From Streptomyces akebiae (GTDB lineage: Bacteria; Actinomycetota; Actinomycetes; Streptomycetales; Streptomycetaceae): a stretch of 64,000 bases of DNA. The notes beneath the pieces were generated by a model, which worked only from the letters and a program-made list of their open reading frames with translations, had not been told where the DNA came from and did not search any database. A program made the position numbers and the translations under genes. The stretch's first letter is position 1. Each line of letters opens with the position of its first letter. Location of the stretch: the NCBI RefSeq assembly GCF_019599145.1, contig NZ_CP080647.1:8742001-8806000 (forward strand). Direction: 5' to 3'. Below are positions 16,479-25,246 of the stretch, piece after piece.

Positions 16479-17240
16479 GTGGGGACCCAGCAGCTGGAAA
16501 CGGTGCCGGAACCGAAGTACTGGCATCTGAAGACCGTGCTCAGTGAGGCATTGGACTCCGAGTTCTCGGTGGGGGAGATCCTGCCCAACGAACGTGACCT
16601 CGCAGCCCGCTTCGGCGTCGCCCGGGCCACCCTCCGCCAGGCGCTGGAGCAGCTCGAACTGGAGGGCCGACTCCAGCGCCGTCGCGGTGTCGGCACCACC
16701 GTCGCGCCCCCACGCGTGGGTGTCGCCGTCGGCACCGAACAGCACGCCTGGCCGGGCACCGTCGGCGACGCCTGGCAGGCCGTGGACTGCACAACCTCGG
16801 CACCGCCCGCCGCGGTCGCCGACATCCTGGAGAGCGTCCACGGCGAGCAGGTGCACGTCGTGCGCCGCTCCCGTATGTCGCACGGCCACCCCGTCGCCGC
16901 CGAACTGCTCTACATCCCGGCGGACTCCGTGCCCGCCCTCTCCGCCATAGACGCGCCCTCCGGTGCCGCACGCGCGCGTGCCGTCCTGCGTGAGCTGCAG
17001 CGCCTGGAGCTGGAGGGACAGGACCGCTCGGTGGAGCTGGGCTCCGCCCGCGCCGACGACGCCAAGGAGCTGGACCGGCTGCCCGGCGCGCCCGTCCTGG
17101 TCGTCACCACCCGCTTCTTCGCCGAGGGACGCACGGCGGCCGTCTCCCTGGCCACCTACCGTGCTGACACGTGCCGCCTGACCTTCGGGGCCTCGGGCGG
17201 CGTCGAGATCCACCACGGCCCGGAGCGCCGCGCGTCCTGA
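16479..17240 (+). CDS. GntR/HutC-family regulator with UTRA domain
   Basis: 253 residues, GTG start with GCGGAGGA five bases upstream. The winged HTH (ILPNERDLAARFGVARATL, then RQALEQLELEGRLQRRRGVG) precedes a UTRA ligand domain from about residue 80 to the end. The family includes DasR and other sensors of amino sugars or sugar phosphates. A dre-like palindrome covers its -35 region, so it is either controlled by DasR or is a paralogue that represses itself through the same kind of site. No sugar transport or catabolic gene is adjacent. Confidence 0.88.
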   Translation: MGTQQLETVPEPKYWHLKTVLSEALDSEFSVGEILPNERDLAARFGVARATLRQALEQLELEGRLQRRRGVGTTVAPPRVGVAVGTEQHAWPGTVGDAWQAVDCTTSAPPAAVADILESVHGEQVHVVRRSRMSHGHPVAAELLYIPADSVPALSAIDAPSGAARARAVLRELQRLELEGQDRSVELGSARADDAKELDRLPGAPVLVVTTRFFAEGRTAAVSLATYRADTCRLTFGASGGVEIHHGPERRAS

Positions 17241-17314
17241 CGGCGCCGACAGCGGTTCCCGTCCGTACCCGCCGCGTCCCGGATGCCGGGGCGCGGCGTT
17301 CTCGTGCCCGGCAG

Positions 17315-17416
17315 TGGTTCGGTGCAGGCGATGGTTCAGTGCCGACGGTGATCCAGTGCCGACGGTGGTTCAACGCCGACGGTGGTGCAATGCCGGCCAT
17401 GGTTCAGCGGCGAGCC
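17315..17416. repeat. 17-bp minisatellite, six units
   Basis: Six units of 17 bases with consensus TGGTTCAGTGCCGACGG start at 17315, 17332, 17349, 17366, 17383 and 17400. The last unit covers the stop codon of the ROK gene (TGA, complement of 17404-17406). The units differ by a few bases each, so this is an older array. It lies between the convergent GntR and ROK genes. Confidence 0.85.
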
Positions 17417-18561
17417 GTCACCGTGCCCTCGACCGCGAAGAGCTGTTCCTCGACGTGGTCCAGGGCGAGCCGGAGCGCGCCCATGGCGACGGCCGCCTCG
17501 CCCAGCCGGGAGAGCGCGACCCGGGGCGGGCGCAGGCAGTAGCGGGCCAGCTCGCGGCGGAGGGGATCGAGGACGTCGTCGATGCCGGCCGCCCAGCCGC
17601 CCACGACGACCAGCTCGGGATCCAGGGCGAGGACGAGGGCCGTCACGTCGTGGACGAGCCGCTGTATGAAGCGGTCGACGGCCTCACGGGCCCGCGCGTC
17701 GCCCTCGCGCGCGTGCTTGAAGACCACGGCGACCGCCTGCTCGTCCAGCGGGTGCAAGGGCTCGCCCGTGGTCGACAGCAGCGCCTCAGGAGTGGCCTCC
17801 CGGCCCAGCAGATGCAGCGCGCCGATCTCCCCGGCGGCGCCGCCGTACCCCCGGTGCAGCCGCCCGCCGATCAGCGAACCGGCGCCCGGGCTCAGCCCCG
17901 CCAGCACGAACACCACGTCGTCGGACTCGGTGGCGGCGCCCTTCCAGTGTTCGGCGACGGCGGCCGCGTTGGCGTCGTTCTCGACCAGCACCGAGCACTT
18001 GAAGGAGCGGCTCAGCCGTTCGCCCAGGTTCAGTCCCGTCCACTCCGGCAGGGCCGCGCACAGGCGTACGGCGCCGTCGGCCTCGATGACCCCCGGGCTG
18101 CCCACCCCGACCGCGCGCAGCGAACCGCGCGACACACCGGACCTGCGGAGCAGCTCGGCGACGGTGGAGCGCAGCCGCTCCAGCCGGTCCTCCGCCGACG
18201 CCGACTCGGAGACCTCCTTGGACAGCGAGCCCAGCACCCGCCCGTCGAGGTCCGCGAGCAGCGCCGCCACCCGGTGCGAGCCCACGTCCAGTCCGAGCAG
18301 GTGGCCGGCCTCGGCCCGGAACCGGTAGCGCCGTGCCGGGCGCCCCTGCCGCCTGGCGGCGCCCTCCTCGGCGGCCCGCTCGACCACCAGACCGGCCTCG
18401 ACCAACCCCTCCACGACGCCCTCGACCGTGGGTCTGGACAGGCCGGTGACCCTGGTGATCTCGGTCAGCGTCGCGTGGTCCGTGGCCCGCAGCGCGTGCA
18501 GCACCACGGCCGAGTTGATTCTTCGAAGCAGAGAAGGATCCCCGCCGGTCAGTGGCCCCAA
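17404..18561 (-). CDS. ROK family transcriptional regulator lacking the zinc motif
   Basis: 385 residues from a TTG at 18561, chosen because GGGAGGA stands 7 bases ahead and the conserved start GPLTGGDPSLLRRINSAVVL follows. An N-terminal MarR-like HTH (TLTEITRVTGLSRPTVEGVV) precedes the ROK kinase-like fold with DVGSHRVAALLADLDG and the VENDANAAAV region containing the catalytic-type Asp. The usual CxCGxxGCxE zinc motif after GAAGEIG is absent and replaced by LHLLGREATPEA. It is probably a sugar-responsive repressor that cannot bind zinc in the usual way. Target genes are not obvious nearby. Confidence 0.85.
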   Translation of the reverse strand: MGPLTGGDPSLLRRINSAVVLHALRATDHATLTEITRVTGLSRPTVEGVVEGLVEAGLVVERAAEEGAARRQGRPARRYRFRAEAGHLLGLDVGSHRVAALLADLDGRVLGSLSKEVSESASAEDRLERLRSTVAELLRRSGVSRGSLRAVGVGSPGVIEADGAVRLCAALPEWTGLNLGERLSRSFKCSVLVENDANAAAVAEHWKGAATESDDVVFVLAGLSPGAGSLIGGRLHRGYGGAAGEIGALHLLGREATPEALLSTTGEPLHPLDEQAVAVVFKHAREGDARAREAVDRFIQRLVHDVTALVLALDPELVVVGGWAAGIDDVLDPLRRELARYCLRPPRVALSRLGEAAVAMGALRLALDHVEEQLFAVEGTVTARR

Positions 18562-18831
18562 CGCCCGTCCTCCCAGCTCGCGCCCATGTCTGCCGGATGG
18601 TACTCGCCACGACGCACCCCGGCGAGTGCCCGCCGCCCCCGACCTGCGCGTTCCCTCACGGACACCGACACGGCCACGGACACGGGCACAGGAACGGCTC
18701 GGCATCCGGCAGACCCCGCGCCGACCACCGGCCGCGGCGCGCGCACGCCACCTGACGCGGCCCCCTGCCACGACCTCCTCGCACCGCCCTCCGCCACCGC
18801 CCCCTCGCACCGTGTCCTGACGCCGTGCCAA

Positions 18832-18856
18832 TTGTCAGTGCTGCCCGCTTTACTGG
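18832..18856 (+). promoter_or_regulatory. DNA-damage-type promoter (TTGTCAGTG)
   Basis: TTGTCAGTG at 18832-18840 matches the -35 part of the LexA-independent RecA-NDp/PafBC promoter of actinobacteria. A TACTGG hexamer follows after 10 bases (the known spacing is 8). It ends only a few bases before the ATG at 18862. The rest of the 300-base gap upstream, 18562-18831, shows no other gene, only a short GACACGG-rich stretch. Confidence 0.5.
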
Positions 18857-18861
18857 ACCGC

Positions 18862-19299
18862 ATGAGCATCGCGCACCACCTCGCCGTGATCGACCGGCTG
18901 TGCTCCGAGGAGTTCCCCGCGGAGCCCGGCCGGTCGGACGTCGGCACGGCCGGACCGGGGTACCACGTCGCCGAGTTACGGACGAGCGCCGACTTCTGGG
19001 AGGACGACGGCACGCGGCGCGAGGAGACCGAGGAACAGTACGAGGCGGACCGTGGCGCCCTGTCGGAGCTGCTCACCGCACGCTGGGGCGCCCCGGCCGT
19101 GTTCAGCCTGTGGAGTGTCCTCGACCGGTCGATGGACGGCGAGGACATACCCGAACCCTGGGCGGTGCTCAGTTCCCATGTTCCCGACCTGCACCTGTGG
19201 CAGGTCGACGGACGCTGGGTCGCCCTCGGAGTCTCCCAGTGGGACAAGGAACTGCCGTTCCAACTCGTCGCCCTGATAACGGAGATCGACCCACCATGA
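18862..19299 (+). CDS. Hypothetical protein with a TTA codon
   Basis: 145 residues, acidic, soluble, not assigned to a family by me. It starts MSIAHHLAVIDRLCSEEFPA and has Trp-rich patches (FSLWSVLDRSMDGEDIPEPW, LHLWQVDGRWVALG). Leu-39 is encoded by TTA (18976-18978), the rare codon read by the bldA tRNA in Streptomyces, so translation is expected to be developmentally timed. The DNA-damage-type promoter upstream and the neighbouring mug glycosylase gene hint at a stress role, but no catalytic motif can be named. Confidence 0.7.
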   Translation: MSIAHHLAVIDRLCSEEFPAEPGRSDVGTAGPGYHVAELRTSADFWEDDGTRREETEEQYEADRGALSELLTARWGAPAVFSLWSVLDRSMDGEDIPEPWAVLSSHVPDLHLWQVDGRWVALGVSQWDKELPFQLVALITEIDPP

Positions 19300-19343
19300 C
19301 CCGCCCGCCGCGGCGCCGCACACCCGGGCACCCGGGCGGTCGG

Positions 19344-19841
19344 TCAGTCCTCCGCCGCGACCCGCAGCCGCGCGAACTCCTCCGCCATCGTCGCCGCGGT
19401 CCAGTGCGCGTTCAGCCCGCTGGGGTTGGGCAGCACCCACACGCGTGAGGCGCCGATCGTCCTCTCCTGCGGTCCGACGGCGGCCTTGCGGTCCCCGAAG
19501 GCGGCACGGTACGCGGTCACACCGACCACCGCGAGCCACCGCGGGCGCAGCCGCTCCACCTTGGCGGTCAGCAGCCGGCCGCCCTCCACGTACTCCTCGG
19601 CCGTCAGCTCGTCGGCGCGGGCCGTGGCGCGGGCGACGACGTTGGTGATGCCGAGCCCGTACGACGGCAGCTCGCTCTGCTCGGACGGCTTCAGGAGCCG
19701 GGGCGTGAAGCCGGACAGGTGCAGGACGGGCCAGAAGCGATTGCCGGGGCGGGCGAAGTGATGGCCCGAGGCGGCCGTCATCAGCCCCGGGTTGATGCCG
19801 CAGAAAAGGACCCGGAGGCCGTCCGCGGTGACGTCCGGCAC
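19344..19841 (-). CDS. mug: G/U mismatch-specific DNA glycosylase
   Basis: 165 residues from the GTG at 19841. The Mug/TDG family motif GINPG (LFCGINPGLMTAASGHHFA), the RPGNRFWPVLHL segment and the second motif NPSGLNAHW are all present. The enzyme removes uracil or thymine mispaired with G and some alkylated bases. The N-terminus may be longer: an in-frame stretch LTRYTQAELEAARDRL precedes the GTG and resembles the family's usual start, but its first codon is CTG (19887-19889) overlapping the purB stop. Same-strand position after purB suggests coupled translation. Confidence 0.88.
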   Translation of the reverse strand: MPDVTADGLRVLFCGINPGLMTAASGHHFARPGNRFWPVLHLSGFTPRLLKPSEQSELPSYGLGITNVVARATARADELTAEEYVEGGRLLTAKVERLRPRWLAVVGVTAYRAAFGDRKAAVGPQERTIGASRVWVLPNPSGLNAHWTAATMAEEFARLRVAAED

Positions 19842-19885
19842 CAGCCGGTCGCGGGCGGCCTCCAGTTCGGCCTGGGTGTAGCGGG

Positions 19886-21328
19886 TCAGAGGATCGCTCC
19901 CGGCGTATAGCCGGCGGCCTCCGGGCGCTGCTTCACGATCTCCTCGATCCGGCCGACGACGACGGCGACCTGGTCGGCGGCGGCGCCCGTGAAGGAGAGC
20001 TTGTCGGCCATCAGCGCGTCCAGCTGGGCACGGTCCAGCGGGATGCGGTCGTCGGCGGCGAGCTTGTCGAGCAGTTCGTTGCGCTCGGCGCCCTGCTCGC
20101 GCATGGCCAGCGCGGAGGCGACGGCGTTCTCCTTGATGGCCTCGTGCGCCACCTCACGGCCGACGCCCGCCCGTACGGCGCCCATCAGCACCTTGGTCGT
20201 GGCGAGGAAGGGGAGGTAGCGGTCCAGCTCACGCGCGACGACCGCCGGGAACGCGCCGAACTCGTCGAGAACGGTCAGGAAGGTCTCCAGCAGACCGTCC
20301 AGCGCGAAGAAGGCGTCCGGCAGCGCGACCCGGCGCACCACCGAGCAGGAGACGTCGCCCTCGTTCCACTGGTCGCCCGCCAGCTCGCCGGTCATCGAGG
20401 CGTAGCCGCGCAGGATGACCATGAGGCCGTTGACCCGCTCGCACGACCGCGTGTTCATCTTGTGCGGCATGGCCGACGAGCCGACCTGACCGGGCTTGAA
20501 GCCCTCGGTCACCAGCTCGTGCCCGGCCATCAGGCGGATCGTCTTCGCCAGGGAGGACGGCGCCGCCGCCAGCTGCACCAGCGCGGTCACCACGTCGTAG
20601 TCGAGCGAGCGCGGGTAGACCTGGCCGACCGAGGTGAACGCCTGCGCGAAACCGAGGTGCCCGGCGATCCGGTCCTCCAGCTCCGCCAGCTTGGCGGCGT
20701 CCCCGCCCAGCAGGTCGAGCATGTCCTGGGCCGTGCCCACCGGGCCCTTGATACCGCGCAGCGGGTAGCGGCCGAGCAGCTCCTCGACGCGGCCGTACGC
20801 CACGAGCAGTTCGTCGGCGGCGGTCGCGAACCGCTTGCCGAGGGTGGTGGCCTGTGCGGCCACGTTGTGCGAGCGGCCGGCCATGACCAGCTCGCCGTAC
20901 TCACCGGCAAGCTTGCCCAGCCGCGCCAGCACGGCCACCGTGCGGTCGCGGACCAGCTCCAGGGAGAGCCTGATCTGCAGCTGCTCGACGTTCTCGGTGA
21001 GGTCGCGGGAGGTCATGCCCTTGTGCACGTGCTCGTGCCCGGCGAGGTCGTTGAACTCCTCGATCCGCGCCTTCACGTCGTGCCGGGTGACCTTCTCGCG
21101 TTCGGCGATGGAGGCCAGGTCGACGGTGTCGAGGACCCGCTCGTAGTCGGCGAGCGCCTGGTCCGGCACCTCGATGCCGAGGTCCTTCTGGGCCCGCAGC
21201 ACGGCCAGCCAGAGCTGCCGCTCCAGCCTCACCTTCTGCTCGGGCGACCAGAGCGTGGCGAGCTCGGTGGAGGCGTAGCGTCCGGCGAGGACGTTCGGGA
21301 TGCGGGGCTTGGCTGGCGCAGAAGTCAC
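19886..21328 (-). CDS. purB: Adenylosuccinate lyase
   Basis: 480 residues, GTG start (MTSAPAKPRIPNVL). It cleaves SAICAR to AICAR and adenylosuccinate to AMP in purine synthesis. The superfamily signature is GSSAMPHKMNTRSCERVNG, and the KGMTSRDLTENVEQLQ and GRSHNVAAQATTLGKR regions carry the other active-site residues. Upstream in-frame codons to 21793 lack family similarity, so they are excluded. Length is normal for actinobacterial PurB. It is followed closely by mug. Confidence 0.95.
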   Translation of the reverse strand: MTSAPAKPRIPNVLAGRYASTELATLWSPEQKVRLERQLWLAVLRAQKDLGIEVPDQALADYERVLDTVDLASIAEREKVTRHDVKARIEEFNDLAGHEHVHKGMTSRDLTENVEQLQIRLSLELVRDRTVAVLARLGKLAGEYGELVMAGRSHNVAAQATTLGKRFATAADELLVAYGRVEELLGRYPLRGIKGPVGTAQDMLDLLGGDAAKLAELEDRIAGHLGFAQAFTSVGQVYPRSLDYDVVTALVQLAAAPSSLAKTIRLMAGHELVTEGFKPGQVGSSAMPHKMNTRSCERVNGLMVILRGYASMTGELAGDQWNEGDVSCSVVRRVALPDAFFALDGLLETFLTVLDEFGAFPAVVARELDRYLPFLATTKVLMGAVRAGVGREVAHEAIKENAVASALAMREQGAERNELLDKLAADDRIPLDRAQLDALMADKLSFTGAAADQVAVVVGRIEEIVKQRPEAAGYTPGAIL

Positions 21329-21387
21329 GTGTACGGATTCTACTGGCGATTCGTGCAGGTGAGCGCCGAGGGTCTCTTCGGAGGAAC

Positions 21388-21738
21388 CTACGAAGAGCTG
21401 GCGGAGCCGTCGGCCAGCTCCGCCAGGATGTCCCCGTGGCACGGCTCGGGCGCGCACCAGCAGGCCAGCGTCTTCCCGCGCAGCTCCGGCACGAGGGCCA
21501 TCAGCTCGGGGTCGGCCGTCAGGTACTCCCGGTACTTCGCCATGATCTCGGCCCGCGTCCCGTCCCGCTTCTTCTTCTCGGTGTCGTACTGGAACGGGTT
21601 GTAGAGCGGGTGCTGCGGCAGGTCCCAGTGGCCCATGGTCCAGCGGCGGCCGATGTAGACCAGATCGCCGGGGGCGAACTCCAGCCGGGGTCCGAAGTCG
21701 CGGATGCGGCCCTTGAGGTTGATCACGGTCGTGGTCAC
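21388..21738 (-). CDS. DUF4326 domain protein
   Basis: 116 residues, GTG start with GGGAGG 6 bases upstream. The family mark is KTLACWCAPEPCHGDILAELA near the C-terminus, with C-W-C-x4-C-H that could bind metal. It also has a GRRWTMGHWDLPQHPLYNPF segment. DUF4326 proteins are small, found in phages and actinobacteria, and have no firm function. It lies 59 bases upstream of purB on the same strand. Confidence 0.8.
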   Translation of the reverse strand: MTTTVINLKGRIRDFGPRLEFAPGDLVYIGRRWTMGHWDLPQHPLYNPFQYDTEKKKRDGTRAEIMAKYREYLTADPELMALVPELRGKTLACWCAPEPCHGDILAELADGSASSS

Positions 21739-21819
21739 ACGCGCCTCCCGGTAGGACGGCTCCCCACGCTAGTGGGCCCTCGTACGGCAGCAACTCGGGC
21801 TACGTGGCCGGCATGCCGT

Positions 21820-22923
21820 CTACCGGGTGCGCTTGAGTGTGGGCATGAGGCGGAGGGCGTTGTCACGGTTGATGCCGCGGCGTTGGCGGTTGGTGAAGAC
21901 CGGGTCGGTCTCGACGGCCGGCACCGTGAAGCCGGTGATGACGTCGGCGGAGGCGGCCGGCCAGTCGGTGCCGAAGAGGATCCGGTCGGCACCGGCGGTG
22001 GCCACCAGCGTGCCCGAGGGGGCCGACGGGCCCGCTGTGTCGTAGTAGAAGCGGTGGAGATAGTCCTGAACCCGGGCAGCGTCGAGGGGTGGGGTGCAGA
22101 AGCTGCCGAAGGCCTTCATGCGGGTGGCGATCTGAGGGAGGAACCCGCCGGCGTGTGGCAGGACGACCGACAGGTGCGGGTAGCGGTCGAGTGTGCTGGT
22201 GCGGATGAGGTTCACGGCGGCGCGCGTGGAATCCAGCAGGAAATCGCACATGAAGTTCGGGATTCCGGGGACGGTGGGCACGCCGGGTGGTCCGCCCGGG
22301 AGGTCGAGCGGGTGGGTGATGAGGACTGCGGCGCGTTCGTCGAGTTCCGCGAGGAAGCGGTCGTAGGAGGGGTCACCGAGGTAGACACCGTTGTAGTTGG
22401 CCTTCACGCTGACTCCGACGGCACCGAGATCGTCGAAGGCGCGCTTGAGAGCCCACGTGGTGACGTCGGGATGGTCCAGGACGGCAGGGCCGAGGACCGC
22501 GAAACGGCCCGGGTGAGCGGCCATCAGGTCGGCCAGTGCCTCGAAGACGACGGTGAGACCTTCCCTGGCCTGCGCGGCGGAGCGGTACCGGTCTTGCATG
22601 GTCGGGTTGAGGACCGCGGTCGCGATGCCCACCCGGTCCATGAGCGCCAGCGTGGAGTCCAGGTCCCAGCGCGCCCACCACGGCAGTTCCTCCCGCCGCA
22701 CCAGGCCCTCACGCTCGGCCCAGTCGACCCATGCCGGAGCGGTGAAATGGTGGTGGACGTCGATCCTTCCCCGGCCGGCGTCGTCACCGCTGTGCGAGAC
22801 CTGCGGCGCCGCTTCCTCCCTGGCCAGAGCACTGGCCCCGCCCGTCGCGGCGACGCTGGTCGCCACCGCACCACCGGTGATCAGCAGACTGCGCCTACTC
22901 ATGGCCTCGGTCGATTCCGGCAT
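21820..22923 (-). CDS. Amidohydrolase family protein with Tat-like signal
   Basis: 367 residues, TIM-barrel metal-dependent hydrolase of the amidohydrolase-2/ACMSD-like group. Metal-site marks are DVHHHF near the start of the barrel, LPHAGGF, and LFGTDWP. An N-terminal SRRSLLITGGAVATSVA segment looks like a twin-arginine signal, so export is likely, which is uncommon for this family. ATG 22923 gives a short n-region before the RR; ATG 22902 is the alternative, starting at the RR itself. Substrate is unknown; decarboxylation or ring hydrolysis is typical. It stands 80 bases upstream of the DUF4326 gene. Confidence 0.8.
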   Translation of the reverse strand: MPESTEAMSRRSLLITGGAVATSVAATGGASALAREEAAPQVSHSGDDAGRGRIDVHHHFTAPAWVDWAEREGLVRREELPWWARWDLDSTLALMDRVGIATAVLNPTMQDRYRSAAQAREGLTVVFEALADLMAAHPGRFAVLGPAVLDHPDVTTWALKRAFDDLGAVGVSVKANYNGVYLGDPSYDRFLAELDERAAVLITHPLDLPGGPPGVPTVPGIPNFMCDFLLDSTRAAVNLIRTSTLDRYPHLSVVLPHAGGFLPQIATRMKAFGSFCTPPLDAARVQDYLHRFYYDTAGPSAPSGTLVATAGADRILFGTDWPAASADVITGFTVPAVETDPVFTNRQRRGINRDNALRLMPTLKRTR

Positions 22924-23211
22924 CCGCGTATCCCATCCGTAGCTCCAGCTGGCCGCACCACGATGACCCGGCGAAGGGCCTGCGATCAGCACGGCGTGCC
23001 CTGTTCGAGGCCGGTTACCTCGGACGGACGCGGTCCGGTGGGCGGGGCCTGGCCGTTGCCGCCGCCGTCCGGCTTGCCGCCGTCGTCCGGCTTCGGGGGC
23101 CGGGCGCCGCGGGTAGCGTCGGTCTGCCGACTGCGGGTCTCGTGCGGCTGCGGGTCTCGTGGGGGTGAGGCCCCCTTCGACCGGAGCCGGGCATGCGGAC
23201 GGGGACCAGGG

Positions 23212-24081
23212 TCAAGTTCCCAGCTGTCGCCAGTCCGTCACAGGTCCGGGGTTCGTGTCGTCCAGAGGGGTGACCCAGAAGGCTTTGCCCAGCTCAGCGC
23301 TGAACTGGGCGCCTGTCCGGCCGTCCCCGGAGGAGCGCCCCGTGAGACGGCGGCCTATCCACGGCAGCAGGTACTGCCGGGCGAACCGCGCGTGGGCCAC
23401 CTGACGGGCGGTCCAGCCGGGCGGCGGTGTGACAGGCATCGGCGTCCGCCACTCCGGGTCCTGCGCCTCGTGGCCGAGCGTCTGCCAGACCGCCTCGGCG
23501 ACCCGGCGGTGCCCTTCGGCGGTCAGGTGCAGCCGGTCCACGTCCCACATGCGGGGATCGCTCAGCGAGGGTGCGCCGTAGAGGTCGACCACGAGGGCGT
23601 CGTGCCGCGCGGCCAGTGCGTCGACGCAGGCGAACAGCTCCTCCATGCGCGGCCGGAACCGCTCCAGAACGGGGCCCTGGCGCCCGGGGCTGCGCATCAG
23701 GACGAGCTGCTTGCAGGAGGGCGCGAGGCGTTCCACGGCCTCCTCCAGCAGGCCGCGCACCCGGCCCATGTCGCACTTCGGCCGGAGCGTGTCGTTCAGG
23801 CCGCCGACCAGGGTGATGACGTCCGCCTCCATCGCGGCCGCGACCTCCACCTGCTCGGCGACGATCTGGCCGATCAGCTTTCCGCGTACGGCGAGGTTGG
23901 CGTACCGGAAGCCGGGCGTCCGTGCGGCCATGCGGGCCGCGAGGAGGTCCGCCCAGCCGCGGTACGTACCGTCGGGGAGGAGGTCGGACATGCCCTCGGT
24001 GAAGGAGTCGCCGACCGTGACGAGGCTGGAGTAGGCGGGGCCGGAGTCGGTGGGACCGGCGGGGGTGGGATTCGTCTGCAT
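23212..24081 (-). CDS. SGNH/GDSL family hydrolase
   Basis: 289 residues. Block I is VTVGDSFTEGMSD with the nucleophile Ser, block III is LVGGLNDTLRPK (the conserved N), and block V is DRLHLTAEGH with the D-x-x-H pair. ATG 24081 (MQTNPTPAGP) is chosen because the fold starts soon after; the 19 upstream in-frame residues are not family-like. No signal peptide is seen, so it is probably a cytoplasmic esterase or deacetylase. Its C-terminal region (TARQVAHARFARQYLLPWIG) is a common extension in streptomycete members. Confidence 0.85.
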   Translation of the reverse strand: MQTNPTPAGPTDSGPAYSSLVTVGDSFTEGMSDLLPDGTYRGWADLLAARMAARTPGFRYANLAVRGKLIGQIVAEQVEVAAAMEADVITLVGGLNDTLRPKCDMGRVRGLLEEAVERLAPSCKQLVLMRSPGRQGPVLERFRPRMEELFACVDALAARHDALVVDLYGAPSLSDPRMWDVDRLHLTAEGHRRVAEAVWQTLGHEAQDPEWRTPMPVTPPPGWTARQVAHARFARQYLLPWIGRRLTGRSSGDGRTGAQFSAELGKAFWVTPLDDTNPGPVTDWRQLGT

Positions 24082-24229
24082 GGCGTCGGAAATGGTACCC
24101 CGTGCACATACCCAGCGGTCGGTCACCGTGCTCGCCACCCGCCCTCGGGCGGAGGACGGGCAGCGGGTGACAGGTCACAGGTGACGGGTGGACGGGTGAC
24201 GGGTGACGGGTGATGCAGGGACGCACGAC

Positions 24230-25246
24230 TCAGGCGGCAGGCTGGCCGAACAGCTCGCGCAGCACGTCCTCCATGGTCACGATGCCCGCGAGCCGTCCGT
24301 CACCGCCCAGCACGGCCGCCAGATGGGTGCGGCTGCGGCGCATCGCGGTGAGCACGTCGTCCAGCGGTGTGGTCTCCCGGACCCGGGCGATGGACCGCAT
24401 GTCCCGGACGGAGAAGGGCATGTCCCGCGGGGCGGCGTCGAGCGCGTCCTTCACATGGAGGTAGCCCACGATCCGGCGCCCCTCGTCGACCACGGGGAAG
24501 CGGGAGAACCCGGACTCGGCCGACAGCCGCTCCAGCTCCTCCGGGGTGACCCCCATACCCGCGTACACCACCCGCTCCAGCGGGAGCACGACATCGCGCA
24601 CGGGCCGGCGGCCCAGTTCGAGCGCGTCCCGCAGCCGCTCCTGCGCGCGGTCGTCGATCAGACCGGCCTCGCTGGAGTCCGCGACGAGACGGGCCAGCTC
24701 GGTGTCCGAGAAGGTCGCCGCGACCTCGTCCCGCGTCTCGATCCGCATCAGCTTCAGCAGCGTGTTCGCGAACGCGTTGACCGTGAAGATCACCGGGCGC
24801 AGCGCGCGCGACAGGGTCACCAGCGGCGGACCGAGCAGCAGGGCGCTGCGCACCGGCTCCGCGAGGGCGATGTTCTTCGGCACCATCTCGCCGAGCAGCA
24901 TGTGGAGATAGGTGGCGAGGGCCAGGGCGATCACGAAGGAGATCACGTGGCCCGCGCCCTCCGGCACGCCCATCGCGTGGAACAGCGGCTCCAGGAGGTG
25001 TTCGATCGCGGGTTCCGCGACCACGCCGAGGACCAGGGTGCACAGTGTGATGCCGAGTTGCGCGGCCGCCATCAGCGCGGACACGTGCTGCAGACCCCAC
25101 AGCACGCTGCGGGCCCGGCGGTCGCCCTGTTCGGCGTACGGTTCGATCTGGCTGCGGCGTACGGAGATCAGGGCGAACTCGGCGCCCACGAAGAAGGCGT
25201 TGGCCACCAGCGTCGCGAAACCGATCAGCAGCTGGACGGCGGTCAT
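24230..25246 (-). CDS. CNNM/DUF21 membrane protein with CBS domains
   Basis: 338 residues: a DUF21 transmembrane domain with four hydrophobic segments (about residues 1-190), then two CBS motifs (VVLPLERVVYAGMGVT and GGDGRLAGIVTMEDVLRELFG). The CorC_HlyC domain common at the C-terminus is absent. Members are often called hemolysin-like, but the better supported role is magnesium or cobalt transport. It is translationally coupled to the larger upstream homologue: its ATG overlaps that gene's TGA as ATGA (25243-25246). Confidence 0.88.
   Translation of the reverse strand: MTAVQLLIGFATLVANAFFVGAEFALISVRRSQIEPYAEQGDRRARSVLWGLQHVSALMAAAQLGITLCTLVLGVVAEPAIEHLLEPLFHAMGVPEGAGHVISFVIALALATYLHMLLGEMVPKNIALAEPVRSALLLGPPLVTLSRALRPVIFTVNAFANTLLKLMRIETRDEVAATFSDTELARLVADSSEAGLIDDRAQERLRDALELGRRPVRDVVLPLERVVYAGMGVTPEELERLSAESGFSRFPVVDEGRRIVGYLHVKDALDAAPRDMPFSVRDMRSIARVRETTPLDDVLTAMRRSRTHLAAVLGGDGRLAGIVTMEDVLRELFGQPAA

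Noticed and set aside
17315..17416. Regular repeats as a possible CRISPR array
   Set aside because: Units are contiguous 17-mers with no spacers and no cas gene nearby; it is a minisatellite. The same holds for the 14-bp array at 46320.
21375..21396. TCTTCG...CGAAGA inverted repeat between purB and the DUF4326 gene
   Set aside because: Six-base stem with a 10-base loop inside coding end; too weak to call a terminator.
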